Part shown: positions 34,215 to 42,717 of the stretch, in pieces
Layout: each line of letters opens with the position of its first letter
How positions within the stretch are numbered: position 1 is the stretch's first letter
NCBI RefSeq assembly: GCF_004006295.1
Contig: NZ_CP026095.1
Location: 2,342,001-2,406,000, forward strand
Length of the DNA: 64,000 bases
Direction of reading: 5' to 3'
From: Peribacillus asahii
GTDB lineage: Bacteria > Bacillota > Bacilli > Bacillales > DSM-1321
Notes under the pieces: model-generated
Told to the model about the DNA's origin: nothing
Seen by the model: the letters and a program-made list of their open reading frames with translations, nothing else
Databases searched by the model: none
Made by a program: the position numbers and the translations under genes

Positions 34215-35384
34215 TTAAAACTTAACAAAAAATGCAGTAAAGTACATGATTAACATTCCAATGGCGAATCCAGAAAGATTTAACCATGAGACAGATGGCT
34301 CCTTATGTGTTCGATGATCTTCAATAAGCATTTTTGTAATGACATAAATTACTTGTAAAATGGCCCCTGCTCCAATTCCTAAGAATAAAGCACCCCATAT
34401 TGGCGAGAAAATGAAACCGCCAAACCAAGTACCAAGAATGGCAGGTGCACCAGCAATTGTTCCGAGAATTAAAAAGTCCTTTATACTTGGCTTGGTTTTT
34501 AAAAGGGGAGCAGCTATCCCAATCCCTTCTGTAATATTGTGCAGGGTAAAGCCAATGATTAAAAATGTTCCTAATGCAGCTTCACCGAGAGCAAAAGAAG
34601 ATCCAATCGCCAATCCTTCTCCGAAATTATGAAGCCCAATTCCTGTAGCCATTAGAAGTGCTAATTTAAAAGCTGAAAAGCCTTTAGACTCCTGTCTTTT
34701 ATGCTGATACTGATCAAATCCGATTAATAGTAAAAAGGTTAGAGCAGCTCCGATTATGACCACCATATTCCCTTGGAACACAGAAGGAGCTTCCATACCA
34801 ATCTCAAATCCGTCAGCAAGCGTTCCAACAAACAGGAATAATAAGAGTCCGACAGTAAGTGCAAGGATAGCATTAATCCATTTTCGCCTAAAATGCTTCA
34901 TAAATGGATACCACAATAATCCTAGAGTAATAGGGACAATTCCGACATAAAAACCGATAAAGCCATAGTTTAAAAAGTTGCTCCAGCTAGCTTCAGGAGT
35001 CAAAGTTGCCGCTACAATTTCCCCTTCTGTTACAATGCCATTTTCAGTGATAATTTTAATAGCATGAGGATCCCCCTCAACCCATGGATAGGGAATAGTT
35101 AGTTTCCCATCTTCAAACCGTTTAAGCGTAGAATCAGGTGAAACGCTGAAATTCCAAACAGAATCATTTACAATTACTTGTGAAATGGTAAGTGTTTCTG
35201 GACCGGTGTTACTTACTGAAAGTTCAAAACCTCCATTCGTTACTTTAATCCTTTCAATATTTAATACTTCAATAGGTGCAGCAGGATCTTTTTCTATTCC
35301 TGCTCCATTTATTAATACCCATGCTAATACCCCCACAAGTAAAACTAAAGGAACTAATCCTGAGATTATCCATTTTGTTTTCAT
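34215..35384 (-). CDS. ZIP-family metal transporter with an extracytoplasmic N-terminal domain
   Basis: A 389-residue protein. Residues 1-25 form a signal anchor; about 35-130 look like a small beta-rich extracytoplasmic domain (VTNGGFELSVSNTGPETLTI); then about eight helices form a ZIP transporter. The paired metal motifs are HNFGEGLAIG (helix 4) and HNITEGIGIAAP (helix 5). ZIP proteins bring Zn, Fe or other divalent ions into the cytosol. The beta domain ahead of the ZIP fold is unusual for ZupT-like members and could bind metal or the neighbouring oxidase. GGAGG precedes ATG 35384, 15 bases after the multicopper oxidase stop; same operon. Confidence 0.88.
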   Translation of the reverse strand: MKTKWIISGLVPLVLLVGVLAWVLINGAGIEKDPAAPIEVLNIERIKVTNGGFELSVSNTGPETLTISQVIVNDSVWNFSVSPDSTLKRFEDGKLTIPYPWVEGDPHAIKIITENGIVTEGEIVAATLTPEASWSNFLNYGFIGFYVGIVPITLGLLWYPFMKHFRRKWINAILALTVGLLLFLFVGTLADGFEIGMEAPSVFQGNMVVIIGAALTFLLLIGFDQYQHKRQESKGFSAFKLALLMATGIGLHNFGEGLAIGSSFALGEAALGTFLIIGFTLHNITEGIGIAAPLLKTKPSIKDFLILGTIAGAPAILGTWFGGFIFSPIWGALFLGIGAGAILQVIYVITKMLIEDHRTHKEPSVSWLNLSGFAIGMLIMYFTAFFVKF

Positions 35385-35399
35385 TTTTACATCCCTCCT

Positions 35400-36413
35400 T
35401 TACTCTACTTCAAAAAATCCCATCCACCCCAATTCAGCAAATTCACTGACATGGGCATGAAACATATATTTTCCCTTATAAGGAAAACTCACTTCAATAA
35501 TACCGCGTTCTCCTTGACACTGCATGATCGTATCAGTGAATTGAGAAGGGTTATCATTCCTTCCTGTCGGATAATACGTAAAATAGTTAGCGTGAAGATG
35601 GAAGGAATTAATTAAATCAAATTCTGTTAAGTTACTAAGATAAATACGAACTAATTGGTCTTTTTTTACTTTAATCGGATGATTCATGAATGCGAAGGCA
35701 TACCCATTAACCGTATAAAAATCGTTTTCGCCATCTAAATCCAAGTCAAACCCATTCATCACCATATTTAACTCTAACGCCGGTTCCCTTGGTGTTTTTG
35801 GATCAATAATAAAGTTCCCATACAATCCCTTATGAATATGGCGAGCAAGTGGTAATACATGACAATGATAGATCTGCATTCCGTATGGCTTAGCTTCAAA
35901 TTCATAAGTAAATGTTTGCCCTGGGGAAATCGGTGCAATTCCATCCATTTCTGGAGGGTGTATACCATGAAAGTGAATAGAGTGAGGGTGACTGCCTCCA
36001 TTTGTGAAATGAAAACGTAGTAAGTCCCCTTCCGTACAACGAAAAGTAGGGCCTGGTATCGTCCCGTTGTAAGTCCACCCCGGAAATTTTATCCCATTTG
36101 CAATTTCAATTTCTTTATCTATAGCCACAATTTCATATTCACGAAGCGTTTTTCCATTTGATAATATACTTACTTTTCCGTAATCAAATGTGGTTAGTAA
36201 CTGTTCAGCCATGTTATAACCTGAGTTTTTTGTAATATCTCCCACCATTTGACTATGATTCATATTACTGTGTTTTTGGCTATGCGATTGTGCTTTAACC
36301 AAAGAGGTCGAAGTCGCTAAATTATTTAAAAAATAACTCCCCGCTATACCTAAAGCACCAGCAGATCCCAACTTTAAAACGTCACGTCTAGAAATTTTAC
36401 TTTGGTCAGTCAT
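35400..36413 (-). CDS. Tat-exported multicopper oxidase
   Basis: A 337-residue copper protein. The Tat signal is KISRRDVLKLGSAG (Arg9, Arg10) followed by a hydrophobic stretch. Copper sites are HFHGIHPPEMDG, IYHCHVLPLARHIHKG, HLHANYF and FHAHVSEFAELGWMG, the arrangement of two-domain, nitrite-reductase-like oxidases. A His/Met-rich segment just after the signal (HSQKHSNMNHSQM) may gather copper. The likely role is extracellular oxidation of Cu(I), Fe(II) or Mn(II). AGGGGTGATT precedes ATG 36413. First gene of the oxidase-ZIP-tatA unit, facing the cadA unit. Substrate not known. Confidence 0.9.
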   Translation of the reverse strand: MTDQSKISRRDVLKLGSAGALGIAGSYFLNNLATSTSLVKAQSHSQKHSNMNHSQMVGDITKNSGYNMAEQLLTTFDYGKVSILSNGKTLREYEIVAIDKEIEIANGIKFPGWTYNGTIPGPTFRCTEGDLLRFHFTNGGSHPHSIHFHGIHPPEMDGIAPISPGQTFTYEFEAKPYGMQIYHCHVLPLARHIHKGLYGNFIIDPKTPREPALELNMVMNGFDLDLDGENDFYTVNGYAFAFMNHPIKVKKDQLVRIYLSNLTEFDLINSFHLHANYFTYYPTGRNDNPSQFTDTIMQCQGERGIIEVSFPYKGKYMFHAHVSEFAELGWMGFFEVE

Positions 36414-36605
36414 GTTTAATCACCCCTAAAAAGTTTCCTTTATGCAAAAATATGATATTTGACTAAAGTTTATGTATTAGGACAAACTTTTTCAATATTT
36501 ATTTTTCTTTTTCTTAATTTTTTGTATTTTCCTTGAGATTACAAAGTGTAAAATAATACTGGAATTAATTCTAAAGGAACGCTGTAAGACGCTTATTTAA
36601 ATATC

Positions 36606-36642
36606 AAAAAGCTCTAAGGAAATGATCCTAAGAGCTTTTTTT
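36606..36642. terminator. Terminator hairpin
   Basis: AAAAAGCTCTAAGG pairs with CCTAAGAGCTTTTT (one mismatch) with T and A tracts. No gene ends close by, so it may belong to a lost gene. Confidence 0.65.
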
Positions 36643-36909
36643 CTACACGCATCTATAGTCATCAAGTTGATTTAACATACCTTACAGATTATCTGTTACA
36701 TTTACGAATTTTTATTGTTATCTTTTTAAATTAAGACTCTGTATTGTATAATATTGTTGATTTTTAGTTCATTTATGTGAAAGCGTGGTCACACACACCT
36801 TTCAGCTCTACTTAAAGGTTGCTCTGGCTCCATAAAAAGCTTGAAGCTAGAGAGAAAATAAGGCAAAAATCGTATTATCAACAATATTGTTTAACAAAGT
36901 TCTATATTA

Positions 36910-36956
36910 AAAATAGTAGCACAAACTATTAACTTGGTTTGGGCTACTATTTTTTT
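36910..36956. terminator. Terminator hairpin
   Basis: AAATAGTAGCACAAAC pairs with GTTTGGGCTACTATTT (one mismatch) and is followed by a T run; about 60 bases downstream of the coding remnant on the minus strand. Confidence 0.65.
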
Positions 36957-37015
36957 ACGATATATAATAGAATCATTGTCCTCATATTTCAATTAGTATA
37001 ACATCTACATAATAT

Positions 37016-37141
37016 CTAATCTCTGGCAACTAAATGATTAAAATCTCCTTCTTGTAAATATCTAGGTAATATTGGATGGTCTAACTCTAACAACAGTTCT
37101 CCAATCAAAACCTGGCCGCCTTTCGATTGATTATATATCTG
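37016..37141 (-). pseudogene. C-terminal remnant of an unidentified protein
   Basis: A startless open frame of about 40 codons ending SKGGQVLIGELLLELDHPI and LPRYLQEGDFNHLVARD. Its composition is clearly protein-like, and it ends about 60 bases before a good terminator hairpin on the same strand, so it seems to be the true end of a gene whose front is gone. Family not recognised. Confidence 0.35.
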
Positions 37142-37624
37142 TTAAATAATAAACTTCTCAATATTGAATGTTTGGTGATTCTGTTTACAGAACTAGTGAC
37201 ATAACAAACAATTGGTTCTTTTAATTGATGACCAACCTGATAATATAGAGAATGTGCAAAGCAAATTACTTTACAAATTCCATTCATCACAACTCACTCA
37301 GCTTCTAAACTTTCTTTTATTTACTTTTTGGCTCCTAAACTCGGAGCTTGTTTGGAAAGTCCTTTTGCTGTTTTTATATGGAATGTGGTAATATGCCCTA
37401 TTTTCCTATCAATTCCTATAAAAATTCAGTTAGTTTAATGATTCATTTATTTACTTTTGATTCAATTTTTTGAGTTTACTAAAAGCTTTTTTTATAATCA
37501 ATACGTAATTAACTTTCACATGTGTAGACAGTTAAGAACAAGCCTATACTGTGACACAGTCTGCCGAACAGCAGAAAAATCCTCCTACTCTATTCTTTCT
37601 TTTCAATATTGAAGTAAATCTAAC

Positions 37625-38854
37625 TTAATTAAAAGTGACCAGCAGTTCTTTTAGTGATCTAAAACCAATTAGTTTTCTCCATTGTAGGTCAGATGTAGCT
37701 AATTGAAGATGCTCCATTTGTTGCAGGAGTGTTTGAATAGCTATTTGTGCTTCAAGACGTGCTAATGATGATCCTAAACAAAAGTGAATTCCATATCCAA
37801 ATGCAAGATGAGGATTCAAGTTTCTAGTGATATCGAGCACATTGGGTTCAACGAATTTTTTCGGATCACGATTCGCTGCTCCTAACATTATGTATACTTG
37901 CTCGCCTTTTTTAATGGTGACTCCATTCATTTCAATATCTTCTAATGCAATACGAGCGGTCATCTGTGTTGGGCTTTCATAGCGTAAAAATTCCTCAACT
38001 GCTGTTTTAATCAGTAATGGATTTTCCTTTAACATCCTTAATTGCTCTGGGTGATTCAATAAGGTTAGAATCGAATTGCTAATGAGGTTTACTGTTGTCT
38101 CATGTCCAGCAATAACAAGTAAAATACATGTTGCGAGTAATTCTTCATCTGTTAACCTGTCACCATGTTGTTCCTCCCTTATTAACATGCTAATAAGATC
38201 ATCTTGAGGGGCTTGCTTCCGTTTTTTGATTAGCTTTTTAAAATAAACGATTAACAGCATCGTTGTATCGTTTCCATTTACTAATGTCGCTTTTGTCCGA
38301 GTAAAATCAATTGTTTCGATTAAGCTAACAGCCCATTCCCTGAATTGATTGCGCTCTTCTGATGGTACCCCTAATATTTTAGCTATAATGAGACTAGCTA
38401 AAGGAAATGCAAAATCTGTAACAACATCCATTTGCCTCTTATTTTGCACCTTATTCAGTAAGTCATTAACTGTTTCTTCTATATAAGGACGATAATCTTC
38501 CACAACACTTGGACTAAATACTTTACTAACCAACATGCGTAAACGTTTATGATCATGTTGATTCTTAAAAAGCATCATATCGTTCTGCATATTTTTAAGA
38601 TGTTCATATTTTTTCGATGTCTGAGGCAGCGGGGTGCGACTTTTAAAATTTATATGGTCTTTAAGAATCGTTACAGCCTCTTCATAGCCAGTTATATACC
38701 AACCCGGATATTTAAATGAATTCCCCCTATAAATAGGGTTATTAGAACGTAAATTATCATAAATGGGGTAAGGATTTCTTAGAAACTCAGGAGAAGAAAG
38801 TGAAAATGGTGTTATGTTCGGAACTTCTAGCTTTTGTTTTATATCGTTTGTCAT
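37625..38854 (-). CDS. Cytochrome P450
   Basis: A 409-residue soluble bacterial P450 (CYP107/109-like by general look). The I-helix oxygen-activating motif is AGHETTVNLI near residue 245, the K-helix E-x-x-R is in EEFLRYESP near 285, and the heme loop is FGYGIHFCLG with the Cys thiolate near residue 355. It would need an external ferredoxin and reductase; none is adjacent. Bacillus members hydroxylate fatty acids, steroids or secondary metabolites, but the substrate cannot be read here. GGAGG precedes ATG 38854. Monocistronic. Confidence 0.93.
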   Translation of the reverse strand: MTNDIKQKLEVPNITPFSLSSPEFLRNPYPIYDNLRSNNPIYRGNSFKYPGWYITGYEEAVTILKDHINFKSRTPLPQTSKKYEHLKNMQNDMMLFKNQHDHKRLRMLVSKVFSPSVVEDYRPYIEETVNDLLNKVQNKRQMDVVTDFAFPLASLIIAKILGVPSEERNQFREWAVSLIETIDFTRTKATLVNGNDTTMLLIVYFKKLIKKRKQAPQDDLISMLIREEQHGDRLTDEELLATCILLVIAGHETTVNLISNSILTLLNHPEQLRMLKENPLLIKTAVEEFLRYESPTQMTARIALEDIEMNGVTIKKGEQVYIMLGAANRDPKKFVEPNVLDITRNLNPHLAFGYGIHFCLGSSLARLEAQIAIQTLLQQMEHLQLATSDLQWRKLIGFRSLKELLVTFN

Positions 38855-38960
38855 ATTATGTTATGCCTCCAATATAATCACCTTATTTTTAGCGACGCAT
38901 CTATATTTGAGTAAAGATGTCTCTTTTAAAAAGGTTATTTCTGTAAGATTTTATCATTTT

Positions 38961-39345
38961 AGGCGAGAAGACTCCTACTTCAAGGAATGTGAAGGGCGAT
39001 AGCCCAATAAGTAGGTGGGAGATGAATCGCCTTTCCGCAGAAGGGAGCACTCGTTCCCATAGTATGATATTCCTGTACGGATTGTTCTTTGAAAACTGAA
39101 GATAGGAAGTTGGGACAGGAAAAGCGTCTGTCATGTAAAATCTTCAACGTTCTTTCACCCCTCACTCACCGAAGTAGCGAAAACCAAGCAGAGTAGGGAG
39201 TGTAGTGAGTCCAACGTACAAGATATTAAGCTATAACCGTAAGATTACAGGGGTAGCCTACTCAATAACTAGTGGATACACTGGTATTCGTAGGAATCCT
39301 CCACTTCAAGCGTTAGCTAAGTTGGGGGAGTTCAAATGACTATAC
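38961..39345 (+). ncRNA. Structured IS605/TnpB-type right-end region (candidate orphan omega RNA)
   Basis: Unlike the AT-rich flanks, this is GC-richer and highly structured. An outer stem AGGCGA (38961) / TCGCCT (39027) encloses CTCCTACTT paired with AAGTAGG...GGGAG and an inner GGGC-GATA-GCCC. Further right come a TAACCGTAAGATTACAGGGG hairpin, CTAGTGGATACACTGG, and a terminal GAATCCTCCACTTCAAGC / GCTAAGTTGGGGGAGTTC stem. From memory, that order and the final stem resemble the 3' end of TnpB-only IS605 elements of Bacillus, where the right end encodes the guide scaffold. No tnpA or tnpB frame is present. It could be a non-autonomous derivative. Structure is seen; identity is inference. Confidence 0.45.
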
Positions 39346-39587
39346 AAGCCAACTCCACCATTTTGAGAAAATGGTTCCTATGAGGATTAGATTACCGATT
39401 GCTATTACTCTTCCTCCTCTAAGCTAGCTTTCATTCTAATACTATAATACTTTTCCTGTTGCATACTTATGATCATGTAACCATATGCTACCTAAATGTA
39501 AACTAATTAAAATAAAATGTTTACAATAAAAATAATAGAATTATTAATTAATTCTGTCAACACATTTTAAATGTTTCTTATTTTTAT

Positions 39588-39624
39588 AAGGAAAAAGAGC
39601 CAAATCCATCTAGTGAATTTGACT
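39588..39624 (-). terminator. Terminator of the siderophore operon
   Basis: GAGCCAAAT pairs with ATTTGACTC (one mismatch) and is followed on the minus strand by TTTTTCC, about 125 bases beyond the end of rhbF. Confidence 0.65.
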
Positions 39625-39748
39625 CCTCATAATTATTTTGTATAGTCTTTTAGCACTTCTTATCAAACTCTTATTCAAGCGTTCACTGTGATAATAGAGT
39701 TTTTATATTATATTTTTCACAAATTTGAAAACATTTATAATGATAGGA

Positions 39749-41551
39749 TTATTTTATCAATTCACAAACCTCATGTAATGCATTTCTTACTGTTCCATAT
39801 TCACTTGCATGCGGACGATCTCCGTCATCTGCGTATCCATAATCAAACATACGATTTCGGTTTAATGTTAATTTTGTTACTCTAGGACGCAATAAATCAA
39901 ATAGTTTAAATCGGTCGTGCAGCTGTGGATGTTGTAATTGATAATGCAAAATTTCATTACGGACCATACTCCAAAACTCTTGTTCCGTAACCTGTTCATG
40001 TTCTTCTAAAATCGGTGCCAAATAACGGAAATGACAAATAAATAAACCGGTTAAAATAAACTGCGTTAACCCTTCTGGTTCCTCGCTCCTTAATACATTT
40101 TTTAGCTCTTGAGATAATGATCGTAACTCATCAAACGGTTGATTGCTAATATTCACATCATCTACAAAGTCTTTCATAATAATTCGAACAGGTTTAAAAT
40201 TGTTTAATACAAGCACAGTATTTTGACCATGCGGTGAGAATACTGTTCCATATTGATATAAATAATGCAATAGCGGAGGCAATATAGCATTCATTAATGC
40301 AGAAATCCACTCTCTGGGTGTCAAGCCGGATTTTTGGATATATGTTGATACAAGCGCCTTCCCGGAATAATCGAGATGCAACAAAGCAGCTAATGTAAGG
40401 GCTTGTTCTCCTTCTTCTAACTCTTCGTAGACACTTTCTCTCCATACCACGCCAAGCATTTCTAAATATTGATAAGGGGCATTTTGAATATTGGTAAACG
40501 TAGGGTGATTTACGTTTAACGTTGCCACTTCACCGAGTAGTCCTATCTTACACGTATCTCTTAAAAAGGTATCTTGATCTCGAATGCCTTTAATGTATTC
40601 CGTTACCTGAGGGGCTATAACACATCGTTCACTAGGCAACCCTCGATAAACAAGTGTATTTAATATACTCATCGGAAGCTTTACATGAAATTTTTCTCGA
40701 TGAGTCGTATTTACAAATGTTCGAATAGACTGCTGTGGTAAATAGCTATCTTCACCTTCTCCAAGCGGAACGATAAAGTCATTCGCAATATACTCCGCAA
40801 AGAGAGGAACGATGACATTTAACCATTGCCATTCATGAACAGGTAAATAATAATAATCACTACATGTTAGTTGGCGTTCTTTCAATTTATCAGCGAATGA
40901 TTTCAGTGCGGCTTCGCTCAGTTCTTGATTTATCATTTTTTCAAATGACAACGCGGCTACTGAATGAAATGAACACACTTGTTTAGCAACAGCAATCCAT
41001 GAGAGCTGAATAGGATTTTTTTGTTCTGGAGCAAATCTCACATAATCATCAAATCCAAAACCAATTCTTCCTTTATTATATGTAATCCACGGATGCCCCG
41101 TCATTTCCCCTTCCAATTCAGCGTAATCCATTGTAGAAAGCTCATCTGCCGATTTTTGATTTTGCAAATATAAATCAGCAACTAACGTATGAAAATATTC
41201 TTTCGCTAAATGTCCTGCTGTAGAGCTTGTCATTCCTTCTTCTTCGGACAATCCGATTAGTAACTGCAGCGCTTTAGAGACTGTGATTTCTTGGTTTTCA
41301 AACGTTACTTTTATCGTATTCGCTATAACATGATAACTATCAAATAGCCTTTCTTTTGCTTCATACGTATAAGTTACTCCTTTCTTATCTTTCCATTGAT
41401 ACAAGGTAGCCTGTGATAATTTTTGTATTTCCGTTGGTTCAATAATATGTTCATACATAAACTCTTGCAGCATTTTTGCAAGCAGTTGTTGATTCACTTT
41501 TTCCCACGATTGTTTCGTAAACTTGGATATATCCGTTTCTACAATTTTCAT
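39749..41551 (-). CDS. rhbF: NIS siderophore synthetase, IucC/RhbF-like
   Basis: A 600-residue IucA/IucC-family ligase that couples citrate or a citryl intermediate to an amine or hydroxamate, with ATP. The ATP/citrate motifs HPWITYNKGRIGFGFDDY (near residue 150), LPVHEWQW and SIRTF are present, as is the ferric-reductase-like C-terminal FhuF-type region. It is the last gene, as rhbF is in rhizobactin clusters, and would add the second hydroxamate arm to citrate. ATG 41551 overlaps the stop of the MFS gene (ATGA) and follows AAAGGAG. It is intact. Confidence 0.9.
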   Translation of the reverse strand: MKIVETDISKFTKQSWEKVNQQLLAKMLQEFMYEHIIEPTEIQKLSQATLYQWKDKKGVTYTYEAKERLFDSYHVIANTIKVTFENQEITVSKALQLLIGLSEEEGMTSSTAGHLAKEYFHTLVADLYLQNQKSADELSTMDYAELEGEMTGHPWITYNKGRIGFGFDDYVRFAPEQKNPIQLSWIAVAKQVCSFHSVAALSFEKMINQELSEAALKSFADKLKERQLTCSDYYYLPVHEWQWLNVIVPLFAEYIANDFIVPLGEGEDSYLPQQSIRTFVNTTHREKFHVKLPMSILNTLVYRGLPSERCVIAPQVTEYIKGIRDQDTFLRDTCKIGLLGEVATLNVNHPTFTNIQNAPYQYLEMLGVVWRESVYEELEEGEQALTLAALLHLDYSGKALVSTYIQKSGLTPREWISALMNAILPPLLHYLYQYGTVFSPHGQNTVLVLNNFKPVRIIMKDFVDDVNISNQPFDELRSLSQELKNVLRSEEPEGLTQFILTGLFICHFRYLAPILEEHEQVTEQEFWSMVRNEILHYQLQHPQLHDRFKLFDLLRPRVTKLTLNRNRMFDYGYADDGDRPHASEYGTVRNALHEVCELIK

Positions 41552-42711
41552 CCTTCATTCTCCTTTACCTTTTTATAAAGCACTACTGGTTTGTTATGAA
41601 TTGTTATGGCAATGATTGCTGCTACTAATAAAACGGCACCGCATAGCAAAGGGACGTACAAACTTACCTTACTCACCGTTAACGCCAACAAAGGAGCAAA
41701 GAGCAGTGCCACATTTTGTACAGCGATTAACCAGCTATAATAATAAGTAGCCGCTTCATGGAATTGTCGAAATAAATAAATATCTAATACAACCATACTG
41801 AGGTAAAAACAGCCCCCGTATATAATTCGACTTATAATAAATATCCCTAGACTATCAATAGATGCTTGTATAGTTAACGAAAACACACTAAGAATCGTTA
41901 CTATATACAATAGCATTGTGTCTTGACCTCTAAAGACACGGATTGGTACACAAAACTTCAATATAATAGCCATCATACTTGGCATAACATAGAGTAAAGC
42001 ATTCATTTGATTACCTACTTCGTATCTATCCTCCACAAACAAGGTGAAGTAAGGGCGAATCACATTATGGCCAAGATGAAAGAAAAAGATAGCTATCATA
42101 TAAAAGTAAATGGGCTGCTTTTTAACTTTCATATGTATTGGTTGATCTTTCTTTACCGCATCGGGTGACAACAGTTTTGTCGCTAGTAAAATGACCATCA
42201 GACCAAGATCCATACAAGCGAATATCAGATATACTTTAAGGGGCATTTCCCATGTAATGATGAAGCTTCCTAATAAACTCGAAACAATGATAGCTGTGTG
42301 CATGACGAGCATATAAATCGTTGTTTTTTTCGCTTTCTCCTCTTGTTGTTCCATACTTTCAACTAAATAGGGATACAATAGATATAAACTGCTTTGAAAT
42401 ACAAGCAATAAAAGCGATGTTATTAAAAAGCTTAAAAATGTTGTACTTTCACTCAGAATGACTTTAAAAACAGCTGTCATAAAAAGAGAGCATATTACAA
42501 CTTGTCGCATGGACCACTTCTTTAATATAGCTCCCCAGAAAGGTGTCATAATGATGACAACAAGTCGACAGCAAATGATAAAAATAGAAGTCATTTCTAC
42601 TCCTTGTACGCCAAATGCCTCTGAAAAATACTGCGGATAAAATGGAGATAATAACACCTCAGACAGCATCGTTAGAAACAAGCATACAAAGACAAATTGA
42701 TTGCGAGTCAT
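41548..42711 (-). CDS. MFS transporter of the siderophore cluster (probable exporter)
   Basis: A 387-residue protein with about twelve membrane helices and a typical facilitator layout; the conserved loop after helix 2 is seen as WGAILKKWSMRQ. It is wedged between rhbE and rhbF, overlapping rhbF by four bases, so it is surely co-expressed with siderophore synthesis. The probable role is export of the finished siderophore; uptake would need a binding protein and FhuBC-type ABC genes, which are not here. The start is ATG 42711 or GTG 42714, close behind rhbE, with a weak ribosome site. Confidence 0.87.
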   Translation of the reverse strand: MTRNQFVFVCLFLTMLSEVLLSPFYPQYFSEAFGVQGVEMTSIFIICCRLVVIIMTPFWGAILKKWSMRQVVICSLFMTAVFKVILSESTTFLSFLITSLLLLVFQSSLYLLYPYLVESMEQQEEKAKKTTIYMLVMHTAIIVSSLLGSFIITWEMPLKVYLIFACMDLGLMVILLATKLLSPDAVKKDQPIHMKVKKQPIYFYMIAIFFFHLGHNVIRPYFTLFVEDRYEVGNQMNALLYVMPSMMAIILKFCVPIRVFRGQDTMLLYIVTILSVFSLTIQASIDSLGIFIISRIIYGGCFYLSMVVLDIYLFRQFHEAATYYYSWLIAVQNVALLFAPLLALTVSKVSLYVPLLCGAVLLVAAIIAITIHNKPVVLYKKVKENEG

Positions 42712-42717
42712 CACTTA

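Larger units (their letters stand above)
36414..37624. other. Long gene-poor region between the oxidase and cytochrome P450
   Basis: About 1.2 kb. It holds two terminator hairpins (36606-36642 and 36910-36956), the coding remnant at 37016-37141, and AT-rich filler. The frame at 37105-37290 (minus) overlaps the remnant, and I could not tie it to a family. No intact gene is supported. Confidence 0.5.

Noticed and set aside
37105..37290. A 61-codon minus-strand frame
   Set aside because: It overlaps the better-supported remnant at 37016 in another frame and has no recognisable feature.
38901..39165. Minus-strand frames of 61 and 77 codons inside the structured region
   Set aside because: They read through the RNA-like stems and have no ribosome site.
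38961..39345. A group II intron
   Set aside because: No domain V-like hairpin, intron boundary or reverse transcriptase frame was found.
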